This document shows positions 1 to 10,446 of a DNA stretch of 64,000 nucleotides, piece after piece. Positions within the stretch are counted from its first letter, which is position 1; the number at the start of each line of letters is the position of its first letter. Both the position numbers and the translations under genes were made by a program. The notes under the pieces are model-generated. The model saw only the letters and a list, made by a program, of their open reading frames with translations, searched no databases and was not told the origin of the DNA. The stretch comes from Roridomyces roridus (taxonomy: Eukaryota; Basidiomycota; Agaricomycetes; Agaricales; Mycenaceae), in contig JARKIF010000004.1 of NCBI GenBank assembly GCA_029378245.1, positions 2,356,001 to 2,420,000 on the forward strand, given 5' to 3'.

Positions 1-3000
1 GTTGCGCACGGACCAGGCCAGTCGCAACCAAAAGCGACGTAAGACGGTGCCGAGTGCCCAAAGTACTGCCCGGATTTAGGCTCGGAGTTCAACCACTGGG
101 GCAGTACGGAGCCAGGAGAAACAAGCAGAAACTGCTCCCAGAGTTTGACAGCACTAACAACAAATAACGACAAGTTCAATGACATCATGCTTGAATTGAT
201 ACAAAATCCTCGGTAGAAAATCGATGCCAAGAACGAGTCCTAAAAGGGTTTAGGACTCGTAAGGCTTGCTGAGATATCTCCTGAGTCAAATGCAGCAGCG
301 ATGGTCAGAGTACTCACACATGCTCTGCTCCTAGAATCAAGCCTAGTGAGATCACGCGCAAGAAAATACAGGTGCACGAACATAGACATGCTCCCTTCCG
401 TAGATCACAGCCCCCTGCGGGATTGATTCAATTCACCGTGTGGTTAGAAGAGAGAAAGCGCACATTTGTCGCAGCACTCAAAGAGGGTTGACCCTTAACG
501 CTATGGGCAGACCCTGTCAATAAAAGTGTACTGGACTGCGGAAGAACCCACGTTGTCGACGTGTAGTACAGCGGCACAGGATACCCCTTGACATTGCCAC
601 TCAAGGTCATAGGAGAAGCCAGGTCGTAGTATCCATTGATATTCAGACTACTAAAAGCAGCAATGGGTACTTGCAAATCAAATATTCAGTACAATAAATC
701 TTGAATGGGTAGGAAGGATCAACTCACTCGTGAAAGTTCCACAAGTCATGAGGGTCGCGCCCTCAGTGGCGCGTTTGGATAGAGTGTGGTAGATTGCTTC
801 TTCCTTGGAATAATAGTCGCCAATGTCGGTGTTGTTCAGAGTCGGGATGAAATACCCCTCCCGGAGGAACTCTTCCTCGCCGATATGCCTCCGAGACAGC
901 GCAGGCGTATCCCCCGCATACGGATCACTATGAACAAGCTCAACCTTCGACGGGTTGAATCATACACTGCGCACCAATTCGAAACGCCGGCACTGATGTC
1001 GGACTCCACGGCAGGGCAGAAGAGATGAGGGGAGGTCAGAGTGAACGAAAAAGCATCGGAACTGGTTCGTAACTCGTTTCGGAACTGGATTGAATTTCAA
1101 CGGATAATCGACGATAATCGAAATTGATCTTTGACCACCCTCGACGCGAATCGGAACTGTCAGAATCGATTCTGGTCGATTCTCAGCTATTAACCGAGTT
1201 ACGATCCAGTTCCGACCGAGTTACGAATTGAGTTCCTCCTCTCGAGGAGGAACTCCTCAAAATTTCGGAACTCGACTTTCGATTCTTGGTCGGAACTCGA
1301 CCAAAACTCGACCCAGAATCGAATCGAGTTCCGATCGAGTTCCGACTTCGTTTCGTCCACTCTGACCTCCCCTATCACCAGGGAGGAAGGGTATGGCGCG
1401 CTTGTCGAGTTTGGTCTCCTCACGAAGGCCTGCACGCTCCCAGCTACTTGTGGGGCGGACGGTACGCGGAGACGGATTGAGAGAGGATCTCTCGCCGACC
1501 GAGGCTGAATACGCCAGTGGTTGACCAGCGAAGGCTTCGAGCGCGGTGCGGCGTTTCCTGCTCGTAGAATTATCCGCCGCGGTTGGCTCGTCAATACTGT
1601 TGAAGCAGCCAGAACCTAAGTCACTTTGAATCGAATAGAACGTGGTTGATACTCAATGTGCATCAGCACTCAGGTGATTATAACAACAACTAGGGACGCA
1701 CAGGGGGCGGCTTCCCAAAAAAGCACGGATTCCGTTAGCCCGGCGTTGAGATTGACTCCGTACACTGGTGTGATACAAAAGTTTGGCGCCACCTGTTGGA
1801 TGTTAAGCTGATTCCCACTGGGTTAAGTATGGACCTACCGCATTCGAGACACTTCCTGTAACAGACAGACCCGCGAACAAATCCGCTTCCACAAAGATTT
1901 GTCCATCAATAAGACTCCCGCCGAGAACACTGATGCCGAGTTGCAGGCTTGGTACAAGATGAACATCCGCAGAGCCTGTGAGTTCAACATTCCACCCAAC
2001 ATTGTAGTCAACATCTGGAGAGAATAATCAGACATGATTTTGTAATTAGGCAAGGGCTGCCCTACTGCCAAAATTATTTGAGGGCTGAACCGCGGTGCCA
2101 AAGTTGCTTTGCCCGGCATTGGAGTCCTGTTTGCCGAAGCTCAAGTCCAGAGGAGGGAAATTGTACATGACAGAGGTCTTGTACGTTCCCGACAGCGAGA
2201 GCTGTCCGGAAAGCTCTCCATACAGATGCAGCTGCCAAAGGTTTAATTTCAACAATGGTCTAAATCATGACTTACAGAAGGACCAAGCGTCAGCAACCCG
2301 GGATAGTAACTACAAATACTTAGACAGTCCAGGGAACCCAAAGTTGATCGGCTCATAGCGCCCGCTGTCCCATGAAGCAGAAGCAATGCCGGTGATAGTA
2401 AAAGCGGCTTCATAGTCTGTCAAATGATCGGAATCAAAGACACAGGAAATTTATCCGCACCTTCCGCGCCGGCACCAGCTTTGAAATACACATACGCCTG
2501 TTGTATAGATGGAGGAACAATCTTGGCCTCGAGATAATATCCAAATTGACTGTTGACTGAAGCAAACCTATGGAAAAAAAGTGAGTCGGTCCTGTCTGGG
2601 CTTGAATTGCAGGACCGTACCCGGAAACACCTGTACAGAGCTTCTATGGTCAACACTTCAACATGGATTGGGGCCACCTACTGATATCGAGACTGCTCTG
2701 GAAATTGGGGCATGCCTATGTACCAATCAAGTCTCCAAGTGCAAGAAAGACAGATGGTTGAACTAACCTCCTCCTGATGGAAAATTGTATATGTGTCGGA
2801 CCAATGGTAATTCCTTGAAATAGAGTCGCCTGTGGTGAGGGTGTTGAGTTTGGAGAGCCTACAGACCGTAAGCCACGATGATAACTATTTATGATGTACA
2901 CACCAGTTTCCGAACGAGCCAGTCCAACGCCTGAGAGCCTTCATGTTGGCGATGGACAATAAGTTATTAGTCTGTAGCTGATCGCGAGGCATTGATAGGT

Positions 3001-5885
3001 GGCCTCGTGATGCCGTAAAGTGCGAAGTTTCAAGTCCAATCGTTGATCTCACTCCCTTTGTATTCCCTGCTCAGCTTGCGTCTCGTCTTCCCTGGCCTCC
3101 CACTGCCCACAAACACTCGCCCGCTTGTATCCAATCACTCAAAGAACGATGCGAGACCTTCCTGCAACACATTCTGCGGTCAAATTCTCCCACTACGGCG
3201 CTCTGAGGAGCCGCTGCTCCAAACGACATCCGGGTCCACATCCAGCTCAAAATCGGCTCCGATGCCTCGCTTTAACGCTTAGCGGGCGTATCTCAGGGAT
3301 ATGTATGGAAGGAGTCGGGATTCTGCTTGGTACTTGGTGCATCACAATACTTTTTAGTGCGAGAATGCCGCCGACCCTTGTTAGCCCTGATTTTCCGACC
3401 CAGTCCGCCACCCGGACGCACTGAGGATAGCACACGACGAGGCACTACGTGTCTGCACCACTCGCACATTTCCAGCGCCGTCAACGTTTGTCACCCGATC
3501 GTCACCGATCCCCGAATCCCCACACCCCAAGGCCTATTTTGTGACATAACCGTTCTCGACGCGGACGCGACGGGGGGTGGCTACTCGCATGTGTTGCTTC
3601 TGTCGGCCTGCCCAGCGTCGACTGTGCACATGGGGCGGTGAGGTGTGGGGTGCCTGTCAACGGTTCTGCCGCATCCGTCGACACCTACGTGCACGTTGGC
3701 TGCTGTCGTCCTCAGCTCGTCGTGAGCCCAGGCGCAAGTGCCTTTTTGTCCAGCTCGCTCAGCTGGGCGAGCTTCTGTTATTCCTCAGCGTTGACCTCTC
3801 GTCTCGTGGTGTTGTCGGATGGTGAAAGTTTGACCTGCGAACAACCTGCGAATGTGAGCCCCACGTCGGTACTCGTGCAGCTGCGCCTTTCCCGTCGGCT
3901 TCGTGTCGTCGGGTGCTGAGAGTTGGCGAGAATCTGAGATGGCAGATCAATGCGAGCGAGAGTTGCATCCGCACCGATTCTTGCCCGGGAGAACTCTCTT
4001 ATGTACTGTACAAGTGTACAGAGGGAAACCCACATCCGGACCAGACCCACAACCGGACCCAGGCTCCTCCAGCGTGTTCAATAGCTCTGATGGGGCTGAA
4101 TCTTTTTTGGGTAATAGTTAGCGTGGTGTGGTCCCTAAACCCCAAATTATGGATTGGAGTGAAAACTCTGCATCGAGAAATACCCAATTCACTTTCCGCT
4201 CACCGAAATACCAAAATCATGGAATCCATCAGATTCATTTCGATTATATCCAAACCATCATCGATCCTGCAAGGCCTTAAATATGTGGGGATATAGACCT
4301 CCCTTGGGTCTTCCAAGTAACAGTTTAACCCGTGAGAAAAATGTCCGTATATGGCCACCAATAATGATTTGGTCCGGATGTAGGTATATCTCATCATGTC
4401 ATGATCTCGACAACTTTGCCGCTACACCAAGAAGGCCATTCTTTTTATGACCTGAAAAAATTTCACAATACATATCACATACCTGTCTACCCACCCCCAA
4501 CAGCTGGCCGCTGTACCTGCCCTCAGTTTAATAATATTCCATCATATTTGGTGAGTGGTCCGTTTGGGGGTTTCCCTCTGTACTGTTATGTCCCGTTCCA
4601 ACGCCAACTCCGGTACCTCAACTCCGGTACTCAACTCCGGTACTCAACTCCGGTCACGTCGGGATTCCTCCCGACATCGAAGCGCATCACGCGCTCCTCG
4701 GTTCTATCCGGGTACTCGGGTTTTCACGCGATGAAGGTATCTGAGCGTTTCCCCCGGACTTGGTATTCATCAGGATATCCACTTGATCATTCCGTGCGGA
4801 CTTAATCAGCTTATATCCACATAGCCGCATAAGTCCGTTTCTATTATTGGTCTGTGGTAATGACATATATCTCTACTTACTCGTATATAAGACTTTCCTT
4901 AACTGTATTCAACCTTAGTTGATAATTGACGTTCTTGACTACTCGTCTTGGCTGGTTCCTACTCCTTTCCTTCCTATCAGCATAGCAAGGCGTCTTTGAC
5001 ACCCTACTCCTCTGTGGTGCTCTTAGATCGTTCCTCCGGTCGACTCCTTCCAACTCCGGTCACTACCGGAGTTCCGGCATCTACTCCGGACTTGTCTTTT
5101 GGAATCGGATCGTAACATGTACCAATGATATATTTGTGTTGAATAAGCTTTCTTGGGCCCTCAAAAGCAGTGGAAACGCGTCAAGACGCGTCGGGGATGC
5201 GTGGGAATGTTTTCAAACTCCGCACTTTACGGCATCACGAGGCCACCTATCAAGTGATTGACGTTTCTGACAGACTATAACATAACGAAGAATGAGTTAC
5301 AATGTTATAGCGTCTGTTTACAAGAGACTAATAAGTTATATGCTGCTTACTTTTCCAATGCTCGCGGGGAGTGAAAGTTCAAGTCGCGTTTTCGGAGTGG
5401 AGCGGTAGGGTCGTCGGGAGAGCTATCAATGATCGCATCCCAATAGCCTGGCATGTCAGTCTCAGGGATAAATCAGTAGTGGAAGACAATCAATGTATGG
5501 CGCTTACCATGTCGGCCCGCATGCTTGACGGGTCTTCAACTCAGTGTGAAATGCAGTGAATCAATAGTACTGACCATACCGGCCCATTCTCCTCCGCAAT
5601 ATCCGTGAATCTGCGAAGGTCAGCTGTAACTTGAACTGTGTAAAAAAGGTCTCACAAGTAGTCGAATATGAGAGAGTAGACCCGGTCGGTGCTCCTCTTC
5701 CTTGCCGCATGATCCGTGGAAAGGATTGCCTGATTGGGGTGAGGCTCGAGCGAAACCACACGGGCATAAGGTCCAAGTCCACAGGTTTCCGGAAGTTTGA
5801 CGATGGTGTCGTTGGCTTGGATGATGAATACATGACCGCAGCCGCAGTCTTCATCCTCGATGGGGCATGTGCAGTAAGCCAGGAC
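1..5885 (-). CDS. C-terminal part of a large secreted GH18-chitinase-type (killer-toxin-like) protein, partial
   Basis: Spliced minus-strand exons keep one frame: 5656-5885, 5575-5610, 5508-5523, 5351-5460, 2904-2930, 2768-2858, 2682-2697, 2621-2630 (10-nt microexon), 2461-2567, 2326-2407, 2276-2309, 2066-2231, 1839-2013, 1702-1792, 1379-1615, about 966-1018, 728-927, 464-669 and 382-414, then on past the left edge. Readable motifs in order are CTCPIEDEDCGCG, DMPGYWDAIID, SFGNWLSKLN, FGYYLEAKIVPP, GELSGQLSLSGTY, NFPPLD, QIFVEADLFAGLS, FCPAVESD and YGREHVYE. I recall this order from the C-terminal region of basidiomycete GH18 chitinases with killer-toxin-like features; that is memory, not a search. 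No GH18 catalytic domain was found upstream, so the copy may be 5'-truncated. The intron between 5350 and 2931 contains nested transposons, a MITE abuts the 1379 donor, and one apparent intron is only 16 nt (2310-2325). The 3' exons below 382 are unresolved. Confidence 0.55.
233..260. repeat. 12-bp perfect palindrome with 4-nt loop
   Basis: Arms 233-244 (ACGAGTCCTAAA) and 249-260 are exact reverse complements around a 4-nt AGGG loop. It lies in the unresolved 3' part of the chitinase-type gene and overlaps a CTAAAC...TTTTAG stretch that looks like the 3' end of an intron on the minus strand. Confidence 0.7.
1028..1373. mobile_element. MITE with about 22-bp terminal inverted repeats
   Basis: The ends AGGGGAGGTCAGAGTG and its complement CACTCTGACCTCCCCT match over about 22 bp with one mismatch. 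The interior is made of imperfect inverted copies of TCGGAACTCG-like motifs and has no coding capacity. I could not find a clean target-site duplication. It sits beside the donor at 1379 of the chitinase-type gene, and no AG acceptor precedes the next readable exon (FCPAVESD), so it may have altered splicing there. Confidence 0.6.
2968..5330. mobile_element. TIR DNA transposon (MULE-like by 9-bp TSD), non-coding, inside an intron
   Basis: The 9-bp direct repeat ATAAGTTAT flanks the element at 2959-2967 and 5331-5339. Termini are TAGTCT and AGACTA, and a 33-bp perfect inverted repeat lies just inside (2992-3024 against 5221-5253). A small hairpin follows the right inner repeat near 5270-5320. 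A 9-bp target duplication is the known habit of Mutator-like elements; the superfamily is inferred from that only. No transposase is readable in the 2.36 kb, so this is a non-autonomous copy. It lies wholly within one intron of the chitinase-type gene and carries a nested solo LTR. Confidence 0.75.
4584..5117. mobile_element. Solo LTR of a retrotransposon, nested in the TIR element
   Basis: The 534-bp segment starts TGTTATG and ends CGTAACA, the usual TG...CA termini in an inverted TGTTA/TAACA context, and is flanked by the 5-bp direct repeat TGTAC (4579-4583 and 5118-5122). It contains short ACTCCGGT-rich repeats at its start and no coding sequence. A 5-bp duplication with one LTR and no internal region indicates LTR-LTR recombination after insertion. 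Copia or Gypsy origin cannot be decided from the LTR alone. Confidence 0.8.
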
Positions 5886-5907
5886 CTAGAAGCATTGTGA
5901 GCACAAT

Positions 5908-6332
5908 TAGGGCTCCGACCCGTCCGTCAAAATCACGGGTTGACGGCCCGTCGCGACGGGTGCCGGGCCGTCCGTTTCATGCCTGAGATGTCCTCTTTGC
6001 CGGCCGGGTCACGGCCGGGTTGGTACCCGTCAGACCCATCAGCAGGGGTCAACAGCCGGAATGTGACGAAACGGGCTCGGAACCGCTCCAGCTCGCATCT
6101 GTTCCATGGGGAAGAGCTGGAACAGGCATAAAACACAGATTTTGATCCCAATCTTGGCTCCCAGGCCTTCCCAGGCCCGCCGAGACAGACCCGTCAGCGA
6201 CCCGACCCGTCATTTTACCCGGCCGTCGCTGGCTTTTGGGAAGTCGGATGACGGCCGGGTCGCCCCGTCCAATGTGTTTTGACGGCCGTCAGAGCAACGG
6301 CCATCGCCGTCAACGGCCAGGTCGGAGCCCTA
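5908..6332. mobile_element. GC-rich MITE with 13-bp TIR
   Basis: Ends TAGGGCTCCGACC and GGTCGGAGCCCTA are perfect inverted repeats. The interior is rich in GACGGCCGGGTC-like inverted motifs. There is no 8-bp duplication, but a TA dinucleotide bounds both sides, which fits a TA-targeting element. It lies directly upstream of the first recognisable exon (5885) of the chitinase-type gene. Confidence 0.6.
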
Positions 6333-7808
6333 TCGAGATGGGGTTCCCAGGACTTTAACGCTGTACGGCGCCAATGCTTATCTGGTTTATTTGGTGTTGT
6401 CACGTGCGCAAATAGGTCAGCGCGTGACATTGTCTGGGGCTTGATTCAATATTAGTATTACTGCGAGGCGTCCGATTGCATCAAACACATGGTCATAAAC
6501 ATACGTGGTAAGTAGTTGGCTATTTACAGGAATCAACCGTGTCAGTCGACGTCTGGTTCGGCTAGGTCCGAGTCGTACTGCAGCAGCATCGGCGGTGTAT
6601 GGTATACACGTTGTTGATTCCCACTGATGCATGGATCCGTGTAAGTACTGTGGGAAACAGCAGACATTCATCAGGAAAACCTGAAGCTGCCAATTGTCGG
6701 TAATTGCCACCATATACCGAAGAGTGTCTCATTATCCAAGATTTTTCTGATGTCTATGTAAGTGCCGATAATCTTGTGCCAGAATGGCTCACAAGTGCTG
6801 ACATATGGCTATCATATGGCCCCATTTGGAGCAGGTATCTTCACATTCAGAACGGACATCTCTCATGTTATTCAACTGGGTGTACATGGAAATGAACTAT
6901 ATTGCAGATTAAAAATGAATACAGTGGTAGCTGTATGATGTATATATGCCAACAAACCTGCCCACCGCACCATGCCAGCATTGATACATGTGGTGGAATC
7001 ACAACATGAGGCAGAGCTGTCGGCAAAGCCCACCGATGTCTACATGCGGCAGAACATGGTTTTTGATCCTTCCTGCGGCCTGCCAACGGACTGGGTCCGA
7101 ACAAAAACGGACGTCCATATTCCATAGCAGCGCTTTGGCAGCGCTCGCCCCAGTCAAGGAATTCAACATTGCACTTGATCCGTGTTCGGGAATCTAGCGG
7201 TGACCGGTCACCGAGATTCGACGCCGTTTCAACATTCAATTGCATTCAAGCAACATTCAACATTCAAGACACCGGGGCGGCGGTGCACACTCGGGGTCGG
7301 CTGACATGCAGTGGTGGAGGTCTTCAGCTCAGTCTCAATCACTGGTGATTGAAAATTAGACTCGTCAACTAGTCCCATTTCTAGGGGCTGCTACGTCATT
7401 GTCTAGAATCTTCTGATCCGCGGACCCAATTTAGGATGGTGATGCGTCCTCTGTTTGCCGCACCCCTTCCGCTTTCCCGCCGCGCAACTGTAAAGCTTGA
7501 GGCGAAACGCGGTGGGAAGGCCCTGGATACCCGTTCTCACCGTCAGCTAGTCTTGTAACTCACCGAGCAGTGAGCAACGCCACCATCCAACCACCATCTC
7601 CAAACCATCCCCTGCTTTCACCGTCTTGGTCCCATAACCGCCGATCCGGCGACCCAATTGGCTGCTGTAATGAAAATGGAAATCTAAAACCATCTCCACA
7701 GATCTCCACGCCCGACAAGTTAAGCTTCTTCTCGGCTGGGCCCTGGCTCTTTTTTACTCCCTTCTTCCCTTCTTCCCTCCTCTCCTCCCACTACCACCAC
7801 CAGCAGTC
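6333..7808. other. No gene assigned
   Basis: Should contain the missing 5' end of the chitinase-type gene on the minus strand, and a few open segments there (about 6417-6713 and 6868-7245) could be exons, but I could not join them into a recognisable protein. From about 7570 the plus strand becomes pyrimidine-rich, consistent with the promoter and 5' UTR of the thioesterase gene that starts at 7809. Confidence 0.4.
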
Positions 7809-9016
7809 ATGACTTCAGCCCAACAACAAGTACCCCCGGAAACTCGCGCCTGGGTTGAGCCCGCCCTCCTCCCTGACGACGCCCACGCAGTTATCTCCTC
7901 CATCACGGGCTCCGCACCGAACTACGTCAAGCAGCTAGTGTGCAATACCTTCTACTCGTACGGCGTCGGCGCGGACCCTGATGCGTTTGGCTACGCTGTC
8001 GGGCGTGCGACACGGTTTACGGAGATTTCGATTGAGAGGAGTGTAGAGAAGCTTGGGCGGCTGGAGGGGAGGACTGTCGCGGAGGTAGTTGTAACCAAAG
8101 GTGTGTGTGTCGAGCGGGAGTCCCATCTATCGGTTGTTGATCATGGGGCAGGAATGTTGAATGGCGCGGGTATGCTGCATGGCGGGTGCGTCACGTATCT
8201 GATTGATAAGTGCGTCGTCGATTCGTCTCTCCGCCGCCGTTGCTCACACGAGTGTTGCCCACAGTTGCACATCAACGCCGATGGTCGCCCTTGGGCTGTA
8301 CACCAACACGAACGGCGTGGGCGTCACCCAATGCATGAACGTGCTCTTCCACGCCCCTGCTCCGCTGTGCGTCGTGCCTGACCCCAAAACTCAAAAGTTA
8401 ACTCATTGATTTTATGCTTTTTAGAGGGTGCACGCTGAGCATCGTGAGCACGACGGTCGCTATGGGCGGGAGGGTGATGACAGGGCGGTGTGAGGTGTGC
8501 ATTTCATTTCATCTCCTTCCATTGCACCCTTCTCGATCGATCATTTCCCGTCTTTGCGCACCCGCCGGGCAAAAAAAAAACGTGGGTTTGACGCTAGCTT
8601 GCTAGCTAGGCCACTCACTAGTCGCTGGGAGAGCTGCCGTCTTTGCGTTCCGGCGTCTCAGTGCTGGCCAAATCACCGAGCTAGGCTCACGCGCCGCCGG
8701 ATCCGCGTTCATCTCCACGTTTTTGGGTCGATCGTGTGCAGTAGGCGCGGATCCTTCATCTCGTGGCTTGAGTTTCATTTTGTTCGCCGAGCTAGATGCG
8801 GATGATGATGGGTTGCCCCCTTCGCGGGATCGGGTCCATCGCCTCGATGACGGGGTCGATGCCCACCATTATGAGTTCATCTTCCCTCCATCTCCTTCTA
8901 CCGCTCCCCCGGTTCCCGAGGCTAACTGTATCCAGATAATCGACAAAGCCACGGGCCGCGTCGTCGCGTCGGCGTTTTTGAATAAGATGCAACCGCAGAC
9001 AAAAGCCAAGTTGTGA
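7809..9016 (+). CDS. Hotdog-fold acyl-CoA thioesterase (ACOT13-like)
   Basis: Model join(7809..8100,8152..8209,8265..8366,8425..8494,8936..9016) gives 200 aa with consistent phases. The protein shows the 4HBT/PaaI-type thioesterase core: a TVAEVVVTKGMLN strand, MLHGGCVTYLID (the HGG of the hotdog helix), TQCMNVLFHAPAP, STTVAMGGRVMTGRCE and a final VVASAFLNKM strand. Such enzymes hydrolyse acyl-CoA thioesters in the cytosol or mitochondria; substrate length cannot be read here. The start codon follows a long CT-rich leader. The first four exons are separated by introns of about 50-58 nt, but the last intron (8495-8935) is 441 nt, far longer than its neighbours, and may hold an insertion. Same-strand neighbours are unrelated. 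Confidence 0.8.
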
Positions 9017-9212
9017 GTGGGTGGAAAGCGTGAGATGGCTCTGGGAAAACAAGATCGGGAGAGGATTGGGTTGGGATGAATATACCATTTTTACATGTCG
9101 TCGCTCGTCTACGCACTCGGTTCTGGATTGGTATTTCTGCGGGAGCGCTTGGTCGGAAAGGACTTTGAGCGCTTGAAAGGCAACAAAAATGGGATAGTCG
9201 ATAACAAGGAAT

Positions 9213-9307
9213 GCATCAGCAGGGAATCGAACCCCGTTCTCGTCGGAGACTGATGTAGCTCAGGCAACCCTACAAGTTCGACGCGTGTGCCTCACACACT
9301 GCTGATG
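9213..9307 (-). other. tRNA-like element or degenerate tRNA
   Basis: On the minus strand a 9-bp acceptor-like stem (GCATCAGCA with TGCTGATGC) encloses a D-arm-like hairpin (GTGT...ACAC), a TGTAG...CTACA arm with an 11-nt loop, a TCTC...GAGA variable arm and a T arm with the B box GGGGTTCGATTCCC. The anticodon loop is too long for a normal tRNA, so this may be a pseudo-tRNA or tRNA-derived repeat. Confidence 0.4.
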
Positions 9308-9404
9308 CTCTACTTATTCGCGTTCAAAATATATGAATGAATGTACCCACAGTCTCAGCTTACCTGCAAGCCGAACGCCAAAAGGTGCACACCATTGTTC
9401 CCCG

Positions 9405-9480
9405 ACTTCTATACGATGGCATTGGGAATCGAACCCCCCGAGCCGTGGTCTCGGGACCAGACTATCAACTGACGAACAAG
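9405..9480 (-). other. tRNA-like Pol III segment
   Basis: Minus-strand B box GGGGTTCGATTCCC is preceded by an A-box-like GTCAGTTGATAG and a TGGTC...GACCA hairpin. No complete acceptor stem could be found. Confidence 0.3.
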
Positions 9481-9604
9481 CAAGTAGTTGTATATACCCG
9501 AGACGGCTGAACCACTGCGTTCTAAGACTATTATCAATACATTCGAGGTACAGTAGAACGCTAACATAAATACAAGGTATGATGTAAAAGATTCCTCTCA
9601 ATCT

Positions 9605-10207
9605 CTAATTACTCTCGCGCAACACACCCCGTTTGCGTTTCTTCGAAGCCGGGACGGGCTGCAACTTCAACGCCGATCCATCGATATTCGAGAGCGCGTG
9701 TGCTTGCGCCGGGCGGGCGTTCTGACTCTCCTCTGCCGTATCAAGCTCCCTCAGGCGGATCAAGCACGGCGACGACGGCGGTGTGAAGATGGGCACCGAA
9801 ATGAGAACGGGGTCGTTCAAGTCTGGTATGGGGATCGTGGGGTCGAGTTGGCACGTGAAGACGGTGGGTCCTCCGGTGGGAAGGAGGTGTGCGTGGCAGT
9901 CGAGCCTTCGGCGTGTAGACGGGGTGCGTGGGCTTTGCGCCGCCGGGGAGATTGGGACGTATTCGACGTCGTAGGTCTGGGACGCGTTGAAAGGGTTGGT
10001 TGTAGAGCGATGGGAGTGGTGTGGACGTACCTTGACGCCACTTGACGCGTGACTTTTGTTCTCTTTGACGCCATGGCCGGCAGTGCGATCTCGGACGCGT
10101 TTGGGCGATGGGGGAGGCGAGAAGTCGAATATGGACTCCATGAAGTTGAGCTCTTTAGACGACATCGAGCCGCCCGCGCGTGGAGAATTTGGTTCTGAGG
10201 AAGGCAT
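9605..10207 (-). CDS. Uncharacterised Ser/Pro-rich protein, probably nuclear
   Basis: The start at 10207 has a CACC-rich leader before ATG (MPSSEPNSP). A likely 54-nt intron at 9977-10030 removes an in-frame 18 codons, giving 182 aa; without splicing it would be 200 aa. There is no recognisable domain. It is rich in SP/TP sites (SPPPSPKR, SPRTPSTRRR, TPPSSP) that resemble proline-directed kinase targets, and ends in a basic KKRKRG cluster that could be a nuclear signal. It is transcribed away from the membrane-protein gene at 10447 with only about 240 bp between starts, so the two may share regulatory DNA. Function unknown. Confidence 0.55.
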   Translation of the reverse strand: MPSSEPNSPRAGGSMSSKELNFMESIFDFSPPPSPKRVRDRTAGHGVKENKSHASSGVKVRPHHSHRSTTNPFNASQTYDVEYVPISPAAQSPRTPSTRRRLDCHAHLLPTGGPTVFTCQLDPTIPIPDLNDPVLISVPIFTPPSSPCLIRLRELDTAEESQNARPAQAHALSNIDGSALKLQPVPASKKRKRGVLRESN

Positions 10208-10446
10208 GGTGGTGGTGGTGGTGTGGCAAGAAGAGTAGAACAAGAGAGCCGGAGTCTTTCAATGAACACAAAGGGGCACGGATCACAATTTGATTGCATC
10301 ATACGCTCTTTGCTCTCCACGTCCATCCTCCCTCATCGCGTCTCCCCATGGAGGACCCATTCTCGTCTCCGCATCTCATGGCGAGTACTCTAAACGTCCT
10401 CCTAGTCTCGCCAGCAGCTGACCCGGAGTTGTAGGACGCCGTCCCG
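10208..10446. promoter_or_regulatory. Putative bidirectional promoter
   Basis: This 239-bp gap separates the two divergent starts at 10207 (minus) and 10447 (plus). I see no clear TATA box; the call rests on layout only. Confidence 0.4.

Larger units (their letters stand above)
9017..9604. other. Intergenic, with two tRNA-like segments
   Basis: No protein gene seen. It holds two minus-strand segments with consensus Pol III B boxes, listed separately. Confidence 0.5.

Noticed and set aside
240..256. 17-nt ultrashort intron
   Set aside because: GT...CTAAAC...TTTTAG looks more like the 3' end of a normal-size intron, and it lies inside a perfect palindrome; the exon phases around it could not be settled.
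2968..4583. Plus-strand open frames (3043-3424, 3577-3919 and others)
   Set aside because: They lie inside the non-coding TIR element, overlap each other in several frames and show no recognisable peptide.
5940..6151. Overlapping frames on both strands
   Set aside because: They are read out of the GC-rich palindromic MITE.
5908..7245. GH18 catalytic domain of the chitinase-type gene
   Set aside because: I searched both strands for a DxxDxDxE-type motif and the usual upstream blocks and found none, so no GH18 domain is claimed in the window.
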